The notes beneath the pieces were generated by a model. The model did not search any database. It had not been told where the DNA came from and worked only from the letters and a program-made list of their open reading frames with translations. The position numbers were made by a program, and so were the translations under genes. Of a stretch of DNA of 64,000 nt, positions 11,751-25,700 are shown one piece after another. The first letter of the stretch is position 1. Each line of letters opens with the position of its first letter. The DNA is from Peronospora farinosa (taxonomy: Eukaryota > Oomycota > Peronosporomycetes > Peronosporales > Peronosporaceae), in assembly GCA_947646735.1 (NCBI GenBank), contig CANTFK010000980.1:1-64000 (forward strand), written 5' to 3'.

Positions 11751-12275
11751 ATGTCGCGGTTCATGTGTTTACTACCAGCTTGGTGCATAATTATTTTCTT
11801 TTTATATCGAAGTTTCGCTGCTGCAACAACGCCAATAGATAAACGCAGTAGTACGGACGACGGTATTTATACTGAGCAAGAGATGTCCAAACCAGTTGTA
11901 GCATTATTGTGGCTATTGTGGCTGTACGATTCGAGGTATCAAAGACTAAGCACCAAAATACTGCTTGGTGTGCAATTCCCGACGAGGAGGATGTGTCTCG
12001 CTATAACGAGCTTGAAACAGTCACAAAACTTTACACAAGCCGTACCTTGTAACGAACGGCGGTCGTCCGCGATTTGGGCCGGTAACGTTGTCTCTGCTCG
12101 TCAGAAGCTTCAAATAACTTGTCGTGCGCGCGACCTGCTAACTACAATGCTTAGCAGTCAAGATACCTACGATGCATCACAATTGATCCCAAAAAGAGCA
12201 GATCAGGAGCAGCCAACCATAGACACTACATATCACCAAAATTGCATTACTTCCATCTTGAAAGTAACTGATTGA
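11751..12275 (+). CDS. Doubtful small secreted protein, possibly a decayed effector-like gene
   Basis: A 174-codon ORF between two convergent genes. Residues 1-25 look like a signal peptide: a basic start, a hydrophobic core (CIIIFFLY) and a small-residue cleavage zone AAA before TTP. The next residues, PIDKRSSTDDGIYTEQE, recall the spacing of an RXLR-type leader with an acidic dEER-like end, but no intact RXLR is present. A second hydrophobic run (VVALLWLLWLY) follows, and the rest lacks recognisable structure. It ends 15 bp before the RCL1 stop codon, so it could be chance ORF in 3' flanking DNA. I give it modest weight; no function is claimed. Confidence 0.3.
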   Translation: MSRFMCLLPAWCIIIFFLYRSFAAATTPIDKRSSTDDGIYTEQEMSKPVVALLWLLWLYDSRYQRLSTKILLGVQFPTRRMCLAITSLKQSQNFTQAVPCNERRSSAIWAGNVVSARQKLQITCRARDLLTTMLSSQDTYDASQLIPKRADQEQPTIDTTYHQNCITSILKVTD

Positions 12276-12289
12276 GACCAGCCTCGCGT

Positions 12290-13399
12290 CTAGGTGACCT
12301 TCTTGGCCAGGTTCTTAAAGCCGACGCCCAGACATGATAGCAGCACCGTCTTGGTCTCCGGGTCGGGTTTAATTTTGAATGTGATACCGAAAAAGTCGCG
12401 TAGATGACGTAAACACTCGATACTGTGCGGCGTCAACTTACCGAAACGCACCTTCGTCACATCCTCCGGGCCCAGCGCCATAAGAAGCAAAACTAACGCC
12501 TGGTTGGACGAGTCAACACATCCTCCTTTACTGATTTCGTCACACAGTGCGTGCGAGGCTCGCGTCGCCACATCTTCCGGCAAGTCACCGGGTTCTGCTG
12601 CTGCCTCTGCCCCCAACATAATGCCAGTAGTCGTTTCGGCCACGAGACTGAGAGCAAAGCCCGGCGATTGTCCCGACTCCGCGCCCTTGTAATGGTCCGA
12701 GTAGATGTAAACGTCCGGCAAGAGTTTGTTAAACAGGCCGCGACTGGTCTCTACGATACGATTGGATGTCTGTGGAGACACGCGCGTGCTATAGGCAACG
12801 CCACGCACACGTTTGACGAATCCTTCGTCCACCAAATGGACAGCACGTAGCTCTCTTACCTGAGGACACTGAAAGACAACCTGTCCCCCTCCAAGCGGCG
12901 GAGCGCCGCGTTTCTTGACAACAAAGTCTAGCCCTTGGTCCAGACCAAAATGTCTCAATAACGGCAACGTCGTAGCCTTGAAATTGTCCACTGAAGTGTC
13001 CACATGGTCATTCGTGATGCCGTCGAGTGTTGCATGTAGCGGCAGCTTTGCAAACGGCGCAAGCGCCGCCAACACCTCCAGGAACCAGCCAATGGCGCGT
13101 CCCGTGCCACAGTCGTGAACCACGCGGCCACCCAGCACGAGCCCTGGCTGGTACTTGAGCTTCGTGCCTGTCTCATTAATTTCCAGGTGACTACCACTCG
13201 TCACACGGTCCAAGAGCCGCAACAGATTTGCCTCGAAAGGTGCCAGTCCGGGGTTTTCGTCCTCCGATCGAATGTCCTCGATGATTAGCGGCCGCCCACT
13301 AAGAGTCGCACATACGAGACGCTGACGAAAGTGCACGCAGCCTTGAAAGCGTAATAAACTACCGTTACGGCGTCCAGACGATGAAGAGCGAGGTGCCAT
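12290..13399 (-). CDS. RCL1: RNA 3'-terminal phosphate cyclase-like protein RCL1
   Basis: An intronless 369-residue member of the RNA cyclase-like family, nearly the same length as yeast and human RCL1. Motifs visible are LLRFQGCVHFRQRL near the start, LEINETGTKLKYQPG, GGRVVHDCGTGRAIGWFLE, and GLFNKLLPDVYIYSDHYKG in the second half. In the family, RCL1 works with the GTPase BMS1 in the nucleolus and is needed for early cleavage of 18S pre-rRNA; it is not an active cyclase. The start ATG at 13399 gives the expected N-terminus. It lies downstream of the DNA-PKcs gene on the same strand with a 361-bp gap and converges with SPT6. Confidence 0.93.
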   Translation of the reverse strand: MAPRSSSSGRRNGSLLRFQGCVHFRQRLVCATLSGRPLIIEDIRSEDENPGLAPFEANLLRLLDRVTSGSHLEINETGTKLKYQPGLVLGGRVVHDCGTGRAIGWFLEVLAALAPFAKLPLHATLDGITNDHVDTSVDNFKATTLPLLRHFGLDQGLDFVVKKRGAPPLGGGQVVFQCPQVRELRAVHLVDEGFVKRVRGVAYSTRVSPQTSNRIVETSRGLFNKLLPDVYIYSDHYKGAESGQSPGFALSLVAETTTGIMLGAEAAAEPGDLPEDVATRASHALCDEISKGGCVDSSNQALVLLLMALGPEDVTKVRFGKLTPHSIECLRHLRDFFGITFKIKPDPETKTVLLSCLGVGFKNLAKKVT

Positions 13400-13760
13400 A
13401 ATAATGGACCTAAAGTGATGTCCAAGTAATTAATTGACTGGTGGGTGATTCGGGGTTTGTACTATTGGACCTATTCAGAAATGGCTCACAATTTGTGGGA
13501 ATACTGTAGAACACACCAACTCATCATGTGTGATCCTCAAATAAAATACTGGATTCAGCAAGAGCCGCATCGTGCGTGCTGAGAGTAGCGAGACGACAAA
13601 GAATTGCAATACAAACACAACCTGATTCATGTGGTCGTCTTGTACTTTAATGCCCTCACAGCTGTGAAGAAGCGCAAGTGACAAAGAAATTCAAATAATC
13701 ACCTGTTTCACATTAAAAGTGGCATCTTTTGTTCCGTTCCACACTGCATTCGTTTCGTGT
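13400..13760. other. Spacer between RCL1 and the DNA-PKcs gene
   Basis: Holds the RCL1 promoter and the 3' end of the DNA-PKcs transcript. A 69-codon minus ORF (13475-13684) has no recognisable feature. Confidence 0.4.
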
Positions 13761-16700
13761 CTATAGCCACGGCATCCATCCTTGAAACGTGCGACCAAGC
13801 AAATCTGGTGCCTTAGCCAACGTCAGTAGTTCCTGTGCTTGGGATAGCGAGCTCATAGTTACCATCTCGTTTATATCGTCCTGACTGCTACTCGCCGCAT
13901 CGACCAGTGCATGAAACTTACTAATGTGCTGATTCAGGTGAAGATTCTGTGATAGTTCTTCTTTCAATAGCAGTGCAGGTGACACGCCTTCCAGCTTCTT
14001 TCGTGCGATGGCAATCTTTACATCAGGCAGCCACGCAGTTGCGGTGTTGCCTTCAGCCGGAGATGCTGCCATCTTTTTGTTTACGCGACCATAAGAAGGT
14101 TCTTTCACTTCCTCTATGTCCACATCACTACTATCGTCTAATGTGGATCGATCATCACCTGCTACAGCCTCAAATAAGGTTTGCTGGTGAGTTGTGGTAC
14201 ATTGTTGCCAATCCAACAGCGGTTCGTGCAGAAACACATTCATCACGCTCTCAACGACTTGTCGCTTGGAGCGCAGCGCCTCAAATACTGCCTGCATCTC
14301 CTGTGAAAGCAGATTATTGCCGTCGTACGGCTGAAACACAAAGTCCATCTGTCTCGTGTACCTGAATGGGATCAATTCTGGGATAGGAAGCACACTAGCA
14401 CCGGCGCCAAAACTCACGCCAAAATCGATTCCTATGATGCGGCCGCTAGCGAGATCGAAAAGAAAATTGTCCAGATGGCGGTCTCCAATGCCCAGTATGT
14501 AAGAGCACGCACTAAACACGGACAAGGATTTTAAAAAATTGTCCCGAACCTGCAAGAAGGCTTCGAATTTCGTGCCCAACCCGAACAATTGACGCCGCAA
14601 CAAGTCCGCCGGAATCATCGCTTGGACTTTTGCAAACTGATCCACCACGTCTTTTGAGCAAGGGGCAACCACCTTCGCACTAAAGCTCGATCCACGCTGT
14701 TTCAAAAGAAAAGACTCGTATGCTTTCGCGGCAGTAGTATTGAATAGCTCCAGTTTGTGCCTCTTGTTGCTCTTGAGGTCGGTGCAGCGTTCATCAACCT
14801 GCAGCTGTGCCTCAATCACTCCTTTCAAAGTCGAGGTACCGCTTACCCATTCGACAATACCGATTTCTTGTGTCATTGGAATCACGTTGTAGGTCGTAAG
14901 AAAAAGTTTCTGGGCGCGGCACCGCGAATCTGTATCAAGTATTTGGTTCATCACCCCAAAGAGCTGCTCGATTCGCTGGTCAAGGCGTAAATCTTCACCT
15001 CCTTTGACAAGGAACGTGTAGTCCTTCTCATCGCTGCAGTGTAAAATGAGTCTCTTAGGTAGCTGCTTCGAGGCCAGTACGCCAAGCATTGAATCGAAGC
15101 TCAAGATTCGAATATGTGTAGATGGAATTGGTGGAGCCCAGTCTGGAAAGAGATAGGAGATGACGTCAGGTGTGAGATGAATATGTGGCGCGGCATAAGA
15201 CAAAATGCTTTACAAAACTTACGGGCAGTGTACTGCCCCGGCAGTTCTAGAGAGCAGCTCGAATGGTCAAACTCCTCGAGCCACTCCGCAAAGTCTCCAA
15301 GATGCGCCTTCATGTCCTTGGTGATGCCGTATCGACCGGGGGAGACCGCGAAATGACTCATGATCCACTCGCGGGCGGATGCAACAGTTTGTGCAGTCAT
15401 CTTGGAGCCATCCTTACCCATGATTTTTTCGACGTCCCTTTTAGCTTTCCGGCTCCAGTCGCGGTTGTATCGGCCGATCCGGTCACCGAGTAGCGGACAA
15501 TTAGGCGAGAAGCAGTCATTCCACAAAAGCTTTACCTTATAGCGTGCATCTGATGTCCGATTTTGTTCCAAGAGCTTTGCAATCTCTCGCAGTCCCTCCT
15601 TCAGACGGAGTTCCGGGTGGTGGATTCTGAACACAATCATGGCAACGTTCGTTAGCGTGTTCTAGTCTACAATGAATTTATAAGATATAATCGTTGGCGT
15701 ACAATCTCAAAGCTATAACGAATCTTTCCATCATTGAATTCGCCAGCAATACTTCTAGACGATGCAAGTCCACTTTAAATTTGCTTAGCGAAGACCTGCA
15801 TGTTACCATGAAGTCATAAAAAAGTGCAACCGGGTATTGTTCGGCCATCTGTACAAGCCAACGATAGCACAAGTTTATCGAAAGAATGACAATGGGCACA
15901 TGTGAAGAACAGCACGACAAACCTTTTCCAAAACCGTAACAATCGTTTTCCCGATCGGTCCATTTAGCAATGCCATTAGCTGTGCCGACCACTGCAGGCA
16001 GGTCCATAGGGGGACCTTCGTCAAAACGTACTCCTCAAATTCCGCTACAATATCCGGATAAGGAGCAATCAAATCGCATATCTGAGGAAAGTAGTGGGCA
16101 CATTCCCGATCACCAGCGGCCATTCCTCCTAAAACATTATCAACTAGTAATTTTGTCCATGCTTTCCGCCCAGCAAGCTTTCCTAACGTCTCCATTTTCG
16201 GCTTGAAAAGGATATCGTTTATAAATTCGATGAAGGTTAGTCGGCACCTCAAAAATGCAACTGGTGCACTACCTTCAGGTGTGTTTCTCGAAACCGCGTC
16301 AATACGCTGGCAGGAAACCTTGAACACATCAAGAGATCGATGGAAATATTCTTTCTTTAGGTGGTCATCGACGTCATAGAAGGCATAAAACGCCGCGGCA
16401 CTCGCAAAAGTCTTCGCCTCTAAGTAACCCATTGCCACTTGATCACTTGTGCCTGCTGTTTCCATCATGTCTATAATCTCCACGTTGTCGAACATCTTCG
16501 TGGCTGTATCATAATATCTTGTAATCAGTTTTAGCGAGCTTGGGTTTAGGCCACATCTGTGTGATTGGCGTTCTTGGCGATCGACCAGTTTAAGTACATG
16601 TGAAACAAATACCTCAACCATCTGCACGCTAAGTTTAGGAAGCTGATAAACGTTGCAGAGCTCGCGATAGCTCTTCAGCATCTTAGATGCGAGCGCCAAA

Positions 16701-19700
16701 ATATTGCACGATATTGCTGCATTCGCATATTGCAGCATTGCTTTGCTCTTAGTTGTCAGGACAGCCAACCGCATGTCTTCCGAAAGAACTACATGACTCC
16801 GTCCACTGTCCAGCAAAAACCCAGCAATGCTGTCTTGCACCATATTGTGCTGTGTCCAATGGAGCATTCCGTCCTCTTCGGTAGTAGGAGGCATTCTGCT
16901 CAACGCATTTATAAAACTTGTAAGATTGTAATGCTCGTTCGTTGAGCTGATTTTTCGATCGTCTTCGAAGCGCAACACCACTTCGTCAATCTCCACTATC
17001 GACGATAAGGATTGTATTAATCTCAAGCGCGATGACGACGCCATCGGACTGGTTTGTCTCCACAGTTTGAGAAAGTTGCTGTAAAAGGTTTCCACGTACA
17101 CGCGTACTTGATTTTTGTTACCACTTGACAGGTACGCCAAGCAAACTTCAACTGGAAATTTTGACTGAATGAGCTCCACCTTTGTCGAATCGTGCATAGC
17201 TCCTTCAATGAAGTTTTGAAGACTCGTCATGGCGTCTAGACTGTCGGCTTGTGTTGTATGAAACAGACCTAAACAGGAACGCATAAAGTGACCGACTGCT
17301 TGCTCCAAATACGGTGGGCGCTGCTTCCACACAAATTCATTGTCCTTCTTAATCGCTTCAGACATATCATTGTGCAGCGCTTCCCAGTTGTTTAGCATCT
17401 CCAAACAGTGTAACCGTTGCCACCGGCATCGCATAGCATCGGTCTCAGGGGCGCGAAGAGAGTTGCTACTATCCAGAACTGCTATTTGCGAATTCAAGAT
17501 GCTTTCTGCCTTTTTGTACGAAGCAATAGCAAGCGGAAGGTCTCCAGATAGTTGCGCTTGGAGTGCAAGCTTGTACTCCTCGGTTGTGCTGCACGTCATC
17601 GATAATGCTATCTGAAAATTCTGATTGTGTGTTGTGCTCAACAGTTTGTGCAACAGATCCCAACTAGCTGCCACTGCTTCGTGTACCCTCTGTTTAGATT
17701 CATGTCGTTGTGCTGAATGCTGTAAATCAGCTGTTCCTCCAGTGCAAGCTCGCTAAGGTGATATTTTCCACTTGACAAACCTGCTTCCCCAACAACTGTT
17801 GGCGAAAGTGGAACCATTTCACAAAGCGTTGGTCTGCTCATCATACTAGCAATGTACGCAGATACAACGCACCCAACAAATACAGAAGATGTTTTAGATA
17901 GAGTCAACGTCTTCTCAAGACGGTCCGCTAGCTCACTGCTGTTTCTCGATTTTTCGAATTCAGGGGATGTCACAATTGCCGAAAACATAGCGCCAAATAC
18001 TAAGCTCGCTGTCTCGACGTGAGATTCACAGAGTGCCATGATAGGATCAACCAAATCTCGCTGTGTGATTTGAATATCGGGAAACTCACCAACTCGGTAC
18101 ATCCTTTTGAGCGACACTCGACCTTGCCGTTGTCTTCGTTCCCGGGTGACATAAGCTTCTTGGGTTTTCTTCAGCACAGCATAGTGGTCATGAAAATTAT
18201 GCTTTGACACTTTCTTGTCATAAGTCGACGTAATTTCCTCTGCGGAATTACCTGCAGTAGCATGACGTTTGAAGAAGCGTTTTTGTCTGGCGCGTTGCCG
18301 TACTGTGTCCGGTTCTCCGAGAGTTTGTGGTGTATTTCCAACGGATGCTTAATTTTATCAAACGGCAAACAGAGCGTCAGTATTATTGATAGAGTAACTA
18401 AGCGAAGCAGGAAACGTACCGTTATCTGATTTGGAAGGAAACAACTGGGACTGCATTGTGCCTACAACTTGCGATGACAAAGTTTCTGCTAACGTACTAG
18501 ATTCTATTGTGCGGTGAGCACTCAATTGGTCGGCTTCAACAGAAAAAAGTGGCGCCATTGATAGCGATTTTGCGTCCCAGCTGGAATCAATGTTTGTTTC
18601 TGCGTATTCTCCACTCCCTAATGTGGTTGGAAACAGCGGTTGCTCAAAATCGCTGCTACCCTTAGATATTCCAATAAGTAAATTGGTAGCGTAGAGTACC
18701 CACTTCTCGTCAATCTGTTTTGAGTATAAAGAACCAAAGAGTGCTAAGAGTCGGTCACTGCAAGAACTCACCATGATTTCTGAAGTATCCCAGTATTCAA
18801 AAGCCTTCTTTCTACACTGATCATCTGGATCACATAAGCCACACAACAGAGAAGCTCTCACTCGAGCTTTCACGTGCTCGGACAGATCCTTGTCGTACAG
18901 ATTTTGAGCTACGGTAAACAGTAACCCTCTGCATTCTGAAAGTTCATGATCCTCATAATACTTAAACAGGCTAAGACCTCCTTCATCTCCATTTGCTACC
19001 AGTCTTTCCAGCTCGGGCAATGTTAAATAATTCAAAAGACGAGAAATAGCTCCAAGAGTACTGTGCTGTACAGCAGGGTGTCGATGAGCAATGAAGCGCC
19101 CCAGAGTGGACTGAACATGAGCAAATGTTTCCTTTGCAACACAATTATTTGCAGCTGCACTACTCAAAGAATCGGCCGCTAGCAAAGCCCACGCGTCCAC
19201 GGAAATAGCCTTGGGCAGCACGAAAGACAAACGTTGTAGCATAATTGGATCGATGACTTCGGGCTGATGCATCGAAGCATTGCGTAGTAAAGCAAGGAAA
19301 CGCCCGAAGTCTTCCGCGTCATACGAGCTGACAGCCAATTTTTTCAGTTTACACATAAAGTCTTTGCCCAACGAGTAATCTATCGATTGTAGGTACAGTC
19401 CGCCTACTTCAGCTGCTAGGGTGTACATAGAAGTTGCTTTGCTCCTCATCACCAGCAATATCCCATCTTCGATTGTACGTTCCTCATCATCATCCCCTCT
19501 TAAATCATTTGCGAGGCCAGCATTCAACATCGCACTAATAATTTGGAGGGCAGTAAATTGTTTTGCAGATTTCATCTTTGTACCTTCGTCGTCAGCGTTG
19601 ATGTAGTTAATCAGAAGACCCACATTGACACGTGCCGAATCCTTCCAAAACGCAATTAACTCTGTAACAAGCAGCACGTTACTGTCACGAACGATATTGT

Positions 19701-22700
19701 TTTGCACTGGGCAAAGCTTAATCAGCTCATTAACAAATCGGCAGGGGGTGTCCTTAAGAGCTGATGGTAACACATCATTCCAAGTATTTAGCACGAGATT
19801 GCAGCAATCACGCAAGATATAGTTTAACTCTGGAACCTTTCGTGACGCATTCACATCAAGTAGTGCTTCAATCACTGCACCCAGCCATGGCGACCTGTAC
19901 ATTTTAAACACTTCGGGAACGTCCAACACCACCTTCGCCAAGAACAAACGCACATTTACACCCACTGACCGGTCAACAATTACACCAAAAAGTTTTTTCA
20001 TCCAGCCGGGCATTGCCTTTTCTTCCCAACCCGAACCGAAATCTGTTTTCATCTGCATCAATACGCGCAACAATGGAATCATGCAAGGGTGCTGATTAAG
20101 CGCATCGAGTTCTATCTCAACATTTGCATATGTTGCTCCCGCCTGTTCGATATCCAAGGGCGCCGTCACAGCCGAGGCTGTTAACGCGTCAAGACCTACA
20201 CTCAAGCTGCTTGACGTAAAGAATTGAAGTGCAGTAAATGCGTGTTGCTTGGGGTTTGTCGCAGAATTCGTGTCGAATTTGGCTTGAAGCGAAATCGCTG
20301 ACAAGCTTGTTAAGGGTATTGTAGCAAATTCTTCTGTCTCTGCATGCAGGTCGTACTCACGCGAAAGATCAAGAATATTGCCCCAGAGTGCAGGCTGGAA
20401 TAAAATTTGATCAAAAAACTTCTCCTGTTTTTGAGTCCGAGACACGGCGACAAGTAGACAATTGTAAGCGGCACAACATGTCATGCGAATGAGATCGTCA
20501 ACGTTTTCGTTTGCCTTTGTGACTACCTTGCTGGCACATTTGCAAACAAGCATTGTAAGCTCCCGACCCTTGCCATTTTTGTGACCCAAGAAAGCTGAAT
20601 TTATATCAGTCCGAATAACCTCGGGATCCATCAGACGATACAAAATCTCGACCAGCGAAAATGCCACAAACACGCCAATGCGACTCCCTTCAGATGTAGC
20701 CTCAGCCGAGGTTGAAATCAAGGTCGCGAGCAAGCTAATGATACTTGATTTTTTGATGGGACTTTCCATTAAATAGAACTGCTGCAATGCTTCACCAGTC
20801 TGACACTCAATCAAGGGCGTAAAGACCCCCTCAAGAAGCGATTTGCGAATAGCAATATCCAGTGTGGGATCCAGCAACGCATCCAAGAGCTCTGCCAACT
20901 GACTTCTTACTTGCTCATTGTTTTTCGTCCCCCCAGGATGCATGCTGCTACCGATAGAGCTTGAGAACCTTGCTAGCATTTGTTTGATTTCTGCACTAAA
21001 GAGATGTTTGGTTCCTTCTTTCAAGCTTGGGTAAATGATTTTAAGGTAAGCAATCGATTTGCTTTGCTCGATGACACTCAGTAGCTCTGAAAACAGTAGT
21101 CGAAACACACCAAATTCTTTTGAGCCGCGCAAGACATCAACGGAGACGATGGGGAATTCGTCATAGACAAACGCCACCAGGGCGTCTAACGTATTTAATG
21201 TATGTTGCTCATGTGACACTAGACTTGACGCAGGCCCCAGTAAAGTCAGCATCCGTAAAATCTCAGCTTTGACTAAATAACTGCATCCATGCTGCTTGAG
21301 CAAATCGATAATGGCACCATGAATATCAGGAATAGGACCAATGCGTACGGCTACGATCAAATTTTCCGAACAGTGTTTGCAAAGCTCCAAAAAGTATCGA
21401 AGGACCTGTAGCAAAGAAAGGGTCTGCTGTGTGTCCAAATTGGCAGCTTCCAACTTCTTAACGATTTGCTTGATGTTCGCCACCAAGGTCTTAGTAAACG
21501 CATCCCACTCGATCGATTTAGGTAGATAGACTTTGAAAGTAGCCACTTGTAGCAAAATATCTACCAACATGTTGACGGCGAAGCCATTTTCTAGCGAAAG
21601 CGAAACCAGCTCGCTAGCACATCTCTTCCACACCGCAAGCGTAGGAATGAATTGAACCACGTCGCTGTACACTGGCCCATACAATTGTCGATCAGCACTA
21701 TTCATAATGATGTTGGTAATCTTCCAGCCACAGGCCGCTGCAGCCTTCAATGCTACAACAGCTATAAGTCGGCTCTGCGCCGATCCGTGTCCGTATTTCA
21801 TTGCTTTGCTTGCTACCAGAGCCAGCATTGGCGTGTATTTATCTGTCATAGAAAAGCTGATAATTCCAGCACTTAAAATCTGCAACGCAAATCAAGAGGA
21901 ATTAGATTACAGCCGTACACATCCGTGTTTCTAGATACCTTCACGTACCTCGCTTCCAAAAAGAACTAAGGATTCGATAGTTTTTGAATGCTTGATAAAA
22001 TCGTTGTTGCTGTTCATGTTTACTAGACAGGGTTCCAAAGTCGAAAGCAAAGCCTCTGCTGTCTCTTGCATTTGATGAGCCCAGGTCTGACTGCGCACAA
22101 CGGCACTAGTACAAAATTTTTCAATTTCATCAAATGTACTTGCATCGTTAGCCCACGAATCTGGGCGATGTAGCAAAGCCAGAAGGAGCTTCTCTATTAT
22201 ACCAGCTTGAAACACCTGGTTATCCACGTCTGCAACTCTCCGAAGCATTCGGATACCATTGTTTTTCATCGATGAATTCATGCAACAGCATAGCGAAACC
22301 AGCACAGATAGATATGAGCCAATCCAACACGATCGCTCTGACACTTTCTTCCAGGGGCCCTCATACTTTAAAAAAGTCGCAATTGTCCATGAAAGTGTCA
22401 GCCGACAACTTTCATCTTGCGGGTCTGTCGATCCAGAAGAATGTTTTCGCTTCACGCTTTCTTGCCTAGGTTCCAACACACTAAACGCAAACAAGTCTTC
22501 TGCCTTGTCACCAAGCAACTCTACGCACCAAACATAACTCTCGATAGATGCAGACAACTGCTCCATCCACTCAATTGTAACATCAGGAAGCGTTAAAGCA
22601 AGTGAGCTCATTGGTACCAGCACAGCGGCAATAGATTCTCTTCCGTGCGATGACGCATACCTCTCTATCCACTCAATGCTCGACTTGCAAATCAATACAC

Positions 22701-25700
22701 TAAATGACATAAAAAGTTGTCTGCAAAGCCGACGAAACAAGACCTCACGTGCTCCAGTCTGCTGAAAGAGCCAAATGGTTCTTTGCTGAAGGCTTATGTC
22801 ACCATCCTGTCGTGCTGTATTACTCCCTTTCAAAAACAAATGAGGGAAGCGAGTTATTCCACGTTCAATCTTCAGCACAGCTTTCACAATCACATCTCTC
22901 GATGTATCAACTCCACCGTTCGTGTTTCGAGAATTGCTATCGCACAAGCGCAACGCATAAAAAAGAGTCTTCAGGCACGGCAAAGCAAACTGTGCCAGAA
23001 CCGCCTCATTTTCTTCGTTTAGAGATCGAAGGAAATAGCTAATCGTGGATACAGCGCCGCTGCGCTGAATAGCCCCAGGATGGCGACACAACGAAAAAAC
23101 TCGCTCAAATAAGTTATCGACCTCTATCCTCGTGATGGCATCTTCAGAAGCCAGTGAAAGAAGTGTCGCAATACATCGAGCAGACATCGTGCGGACAGCC
23201 GTTTCAGAGTCCGACAAACTCTGGATCAGCTCGTCCAACATGCTTGCATACTCCAATGGAAATGTATCTTTACTTGTTGCCAGCCAGCGAAGTAGCTGGA
23301 AAAGTAATGGCTCAAAAAGAGACCGGCAAATTTTTTCTGGGTCCGCAGCTAAGCGCACGACGCGCGTAAAAACTTCGCACCATATATCATAAAAAACGCT
23401 TTTCTTTCCAGCTGCGTGTGGATGCGTCGTTGTTTTTCCACATAAATAACAAACCAAAGCATGATACCCTTCGCTTGAATTGACTTTCACGCGTCGGACA
23501 GAACTGTGGGCTGCTAAGTTTCCGAGATGCGATAAAATGGGCCCCATTGCTAGTGACAGTGAAAGCTCACTCAGCTGAAGTTCCAACCGAAAAAAAGGCG
23601 AGGAAATACACCCCATGTTACCATTACTGTTAACAACGGGAGGAGGCTCGCTTATTAAGAGTGATACTTTACCGCCATACTTTCCAAGAAGCAGCAAAAT
23701 ACGACGCTGCAGCTGGCCAAGCTCGGATGCTTCGTCAGTGTCTACACTGGTCGCACTCTTCCCAATCGGTTTATTCAACAGAATTCGTTCATCACTAAAC
23801 CCTTCTTGATCGAGATATGTCGAAAGCAGCGGAACGGCTTTAGATATCACATCTTCTAGCTTGTTCGGACACTGTTTTTGCCAGCGTTCCAATGCTTTCA
23901 CAGCAATGGTGGCAGCAGGAAGGTACGATCTTCCGAGTTCCAGGATTGACTTTACAATGTCAATCATAGTATCAATAGCGACCAATCCTATCGGCGACGT
24001 TAAGACAAACTCAGCACACGTCAAAAGTAGCTCATCCTGGTAAAAACGTGTTTGAATACAAACCCTCTCGATAAAATTCGTTAAATCATCACGGAAGCGA
24101 GACTGTCGATCATCGCCAGACCCACTTAAGCTCGGCAGTGAATTAAAGTATTTCAAATCGTCCATTGCCTTAGCAACTACAGTTCCAATTCGGTAAAAGC
24201 AAGAAACCAATGGCAGCTTGGTTGCAATAGTAAAAAGCTGATGCATTATCAATGAAATCTGTACAACATCAAGTGAGTAACAGCCTGCCAAATTGCGATC
24301 GTTATCGGAGACCAACGTACCCATGGAAACAGTAAGGACCTCGGAAACTTGCCGACGACCCTTTCAAAAAATTCAGTTAGGTTGAGCATAATCGTGTGGT
24401 CGCGAGGTACAATAGGCTGTGGTCCGCATGGGCAAAATGAGCTTAATGAAGTGAGCGTAGACTGTTCACGTACAAACACTTACCAAGTACCCGGTCGTAA
24501 TCTTTTCGTAGTTGGTTTTCTGCTGCAGATCGAATTGGTAGGAAAGATTGAGCTGACTGATGATGCCAAGAACACGTTTGATAGTGGAATCGACGAGGAC
24601 GACTTGGAGCGTCCTCCCAACTACCGTAGGCTCTTTCATCTCAACGTCATCACTGCCATTGGTACTTAAAACTGGTGTAGGCTCCACAAGGGTTTTTGTG
24701 TGGCAGTGAAGTAAAGCCAGCCAAAAACCTTCGTAGTCGTATAATAGGTTTGTCACTATCTCTCCCGTATCTGGATGATAAATAACCTGCCGTAGATAAA
24801 GCCAAGCGGCGTCAGACTTGCGCAAACGATACACAACAGCTCTTGTGTCTTGTTGCATCTACTATCGTACCGTATGATCTGGATCTGTGGCGTTTGAAAT
24901 ACTCAACATCAATGTGTGGAGGACAAAGCGATCAACCAAAGGATCAACCACCGTCCAGCTTGACAAAGCAGAAATTACTGCAGCAACCGACTTGTGAACC
25001 ATCACTTTCGACTTCCAAAGGCATTGGGGGTAAGCTGTCATTAAATGACACAATATATCCCCTAAAAAGTTGACGTAACCTTCGTCCAGCGGAACATCGT
25101 GACGCTTGGTATATGCAATGCATCGTCTATACGTTAGATCACACCAGGGTTCCGTTATCATCCCACGACTTATCTTACCTCTTTTACAAAGTGCCCAATG
25201 CTTTGTACATACTGCGAAAAAAGTGGCCACTTCCGCGCTGTCGCTTTCGCATCCAGTGCCAAAAGGGACTCACCAAAAGTTCTAAGCTTCTCTTCAATCT
25301 TGCCATAGCTTTTTGCTCCAAGGTAACTATAGATCGATTGAGCAAGCCAACCAAGGCACTGCACTGCGAATGCCATAATTGATGTGCCAGCAGCAGAATC
25401 GCTCACGACAGGAAGTACTTCTTTCAAAATTTTGTTCAGGCATTTCTTGCGCATGTCATCAATCATATCCAGTAGGTATGCATCTAAGGTCTCAAAGATT
25501 GCGCTAGAGCAATCGAATGCGTGCTTTTTGATCTGACCAAGAAACAAAGTACGGTGTCAGCCGAGAGCTCAACTTTACATGTACAAAGATTGAAAGCAAA
25601 TGTGATCGCACCGTCTTGTTCTCGCTCAAGCAGCAACACTTCATGTACGAAAACCATAAATGGCCACTTGGACCGATTTCTTGCTGAAATATCTGCGCGT

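Noticed and set aside
18171..18368. Separate small minus-strand ORF upstream of the FAT region
   Set aside because: The true DNA-PKcs frame here reads ARQKRFFKRHATAGNSAEEI after an intron at 18348-18419; the ORF is an off-frame shadow.
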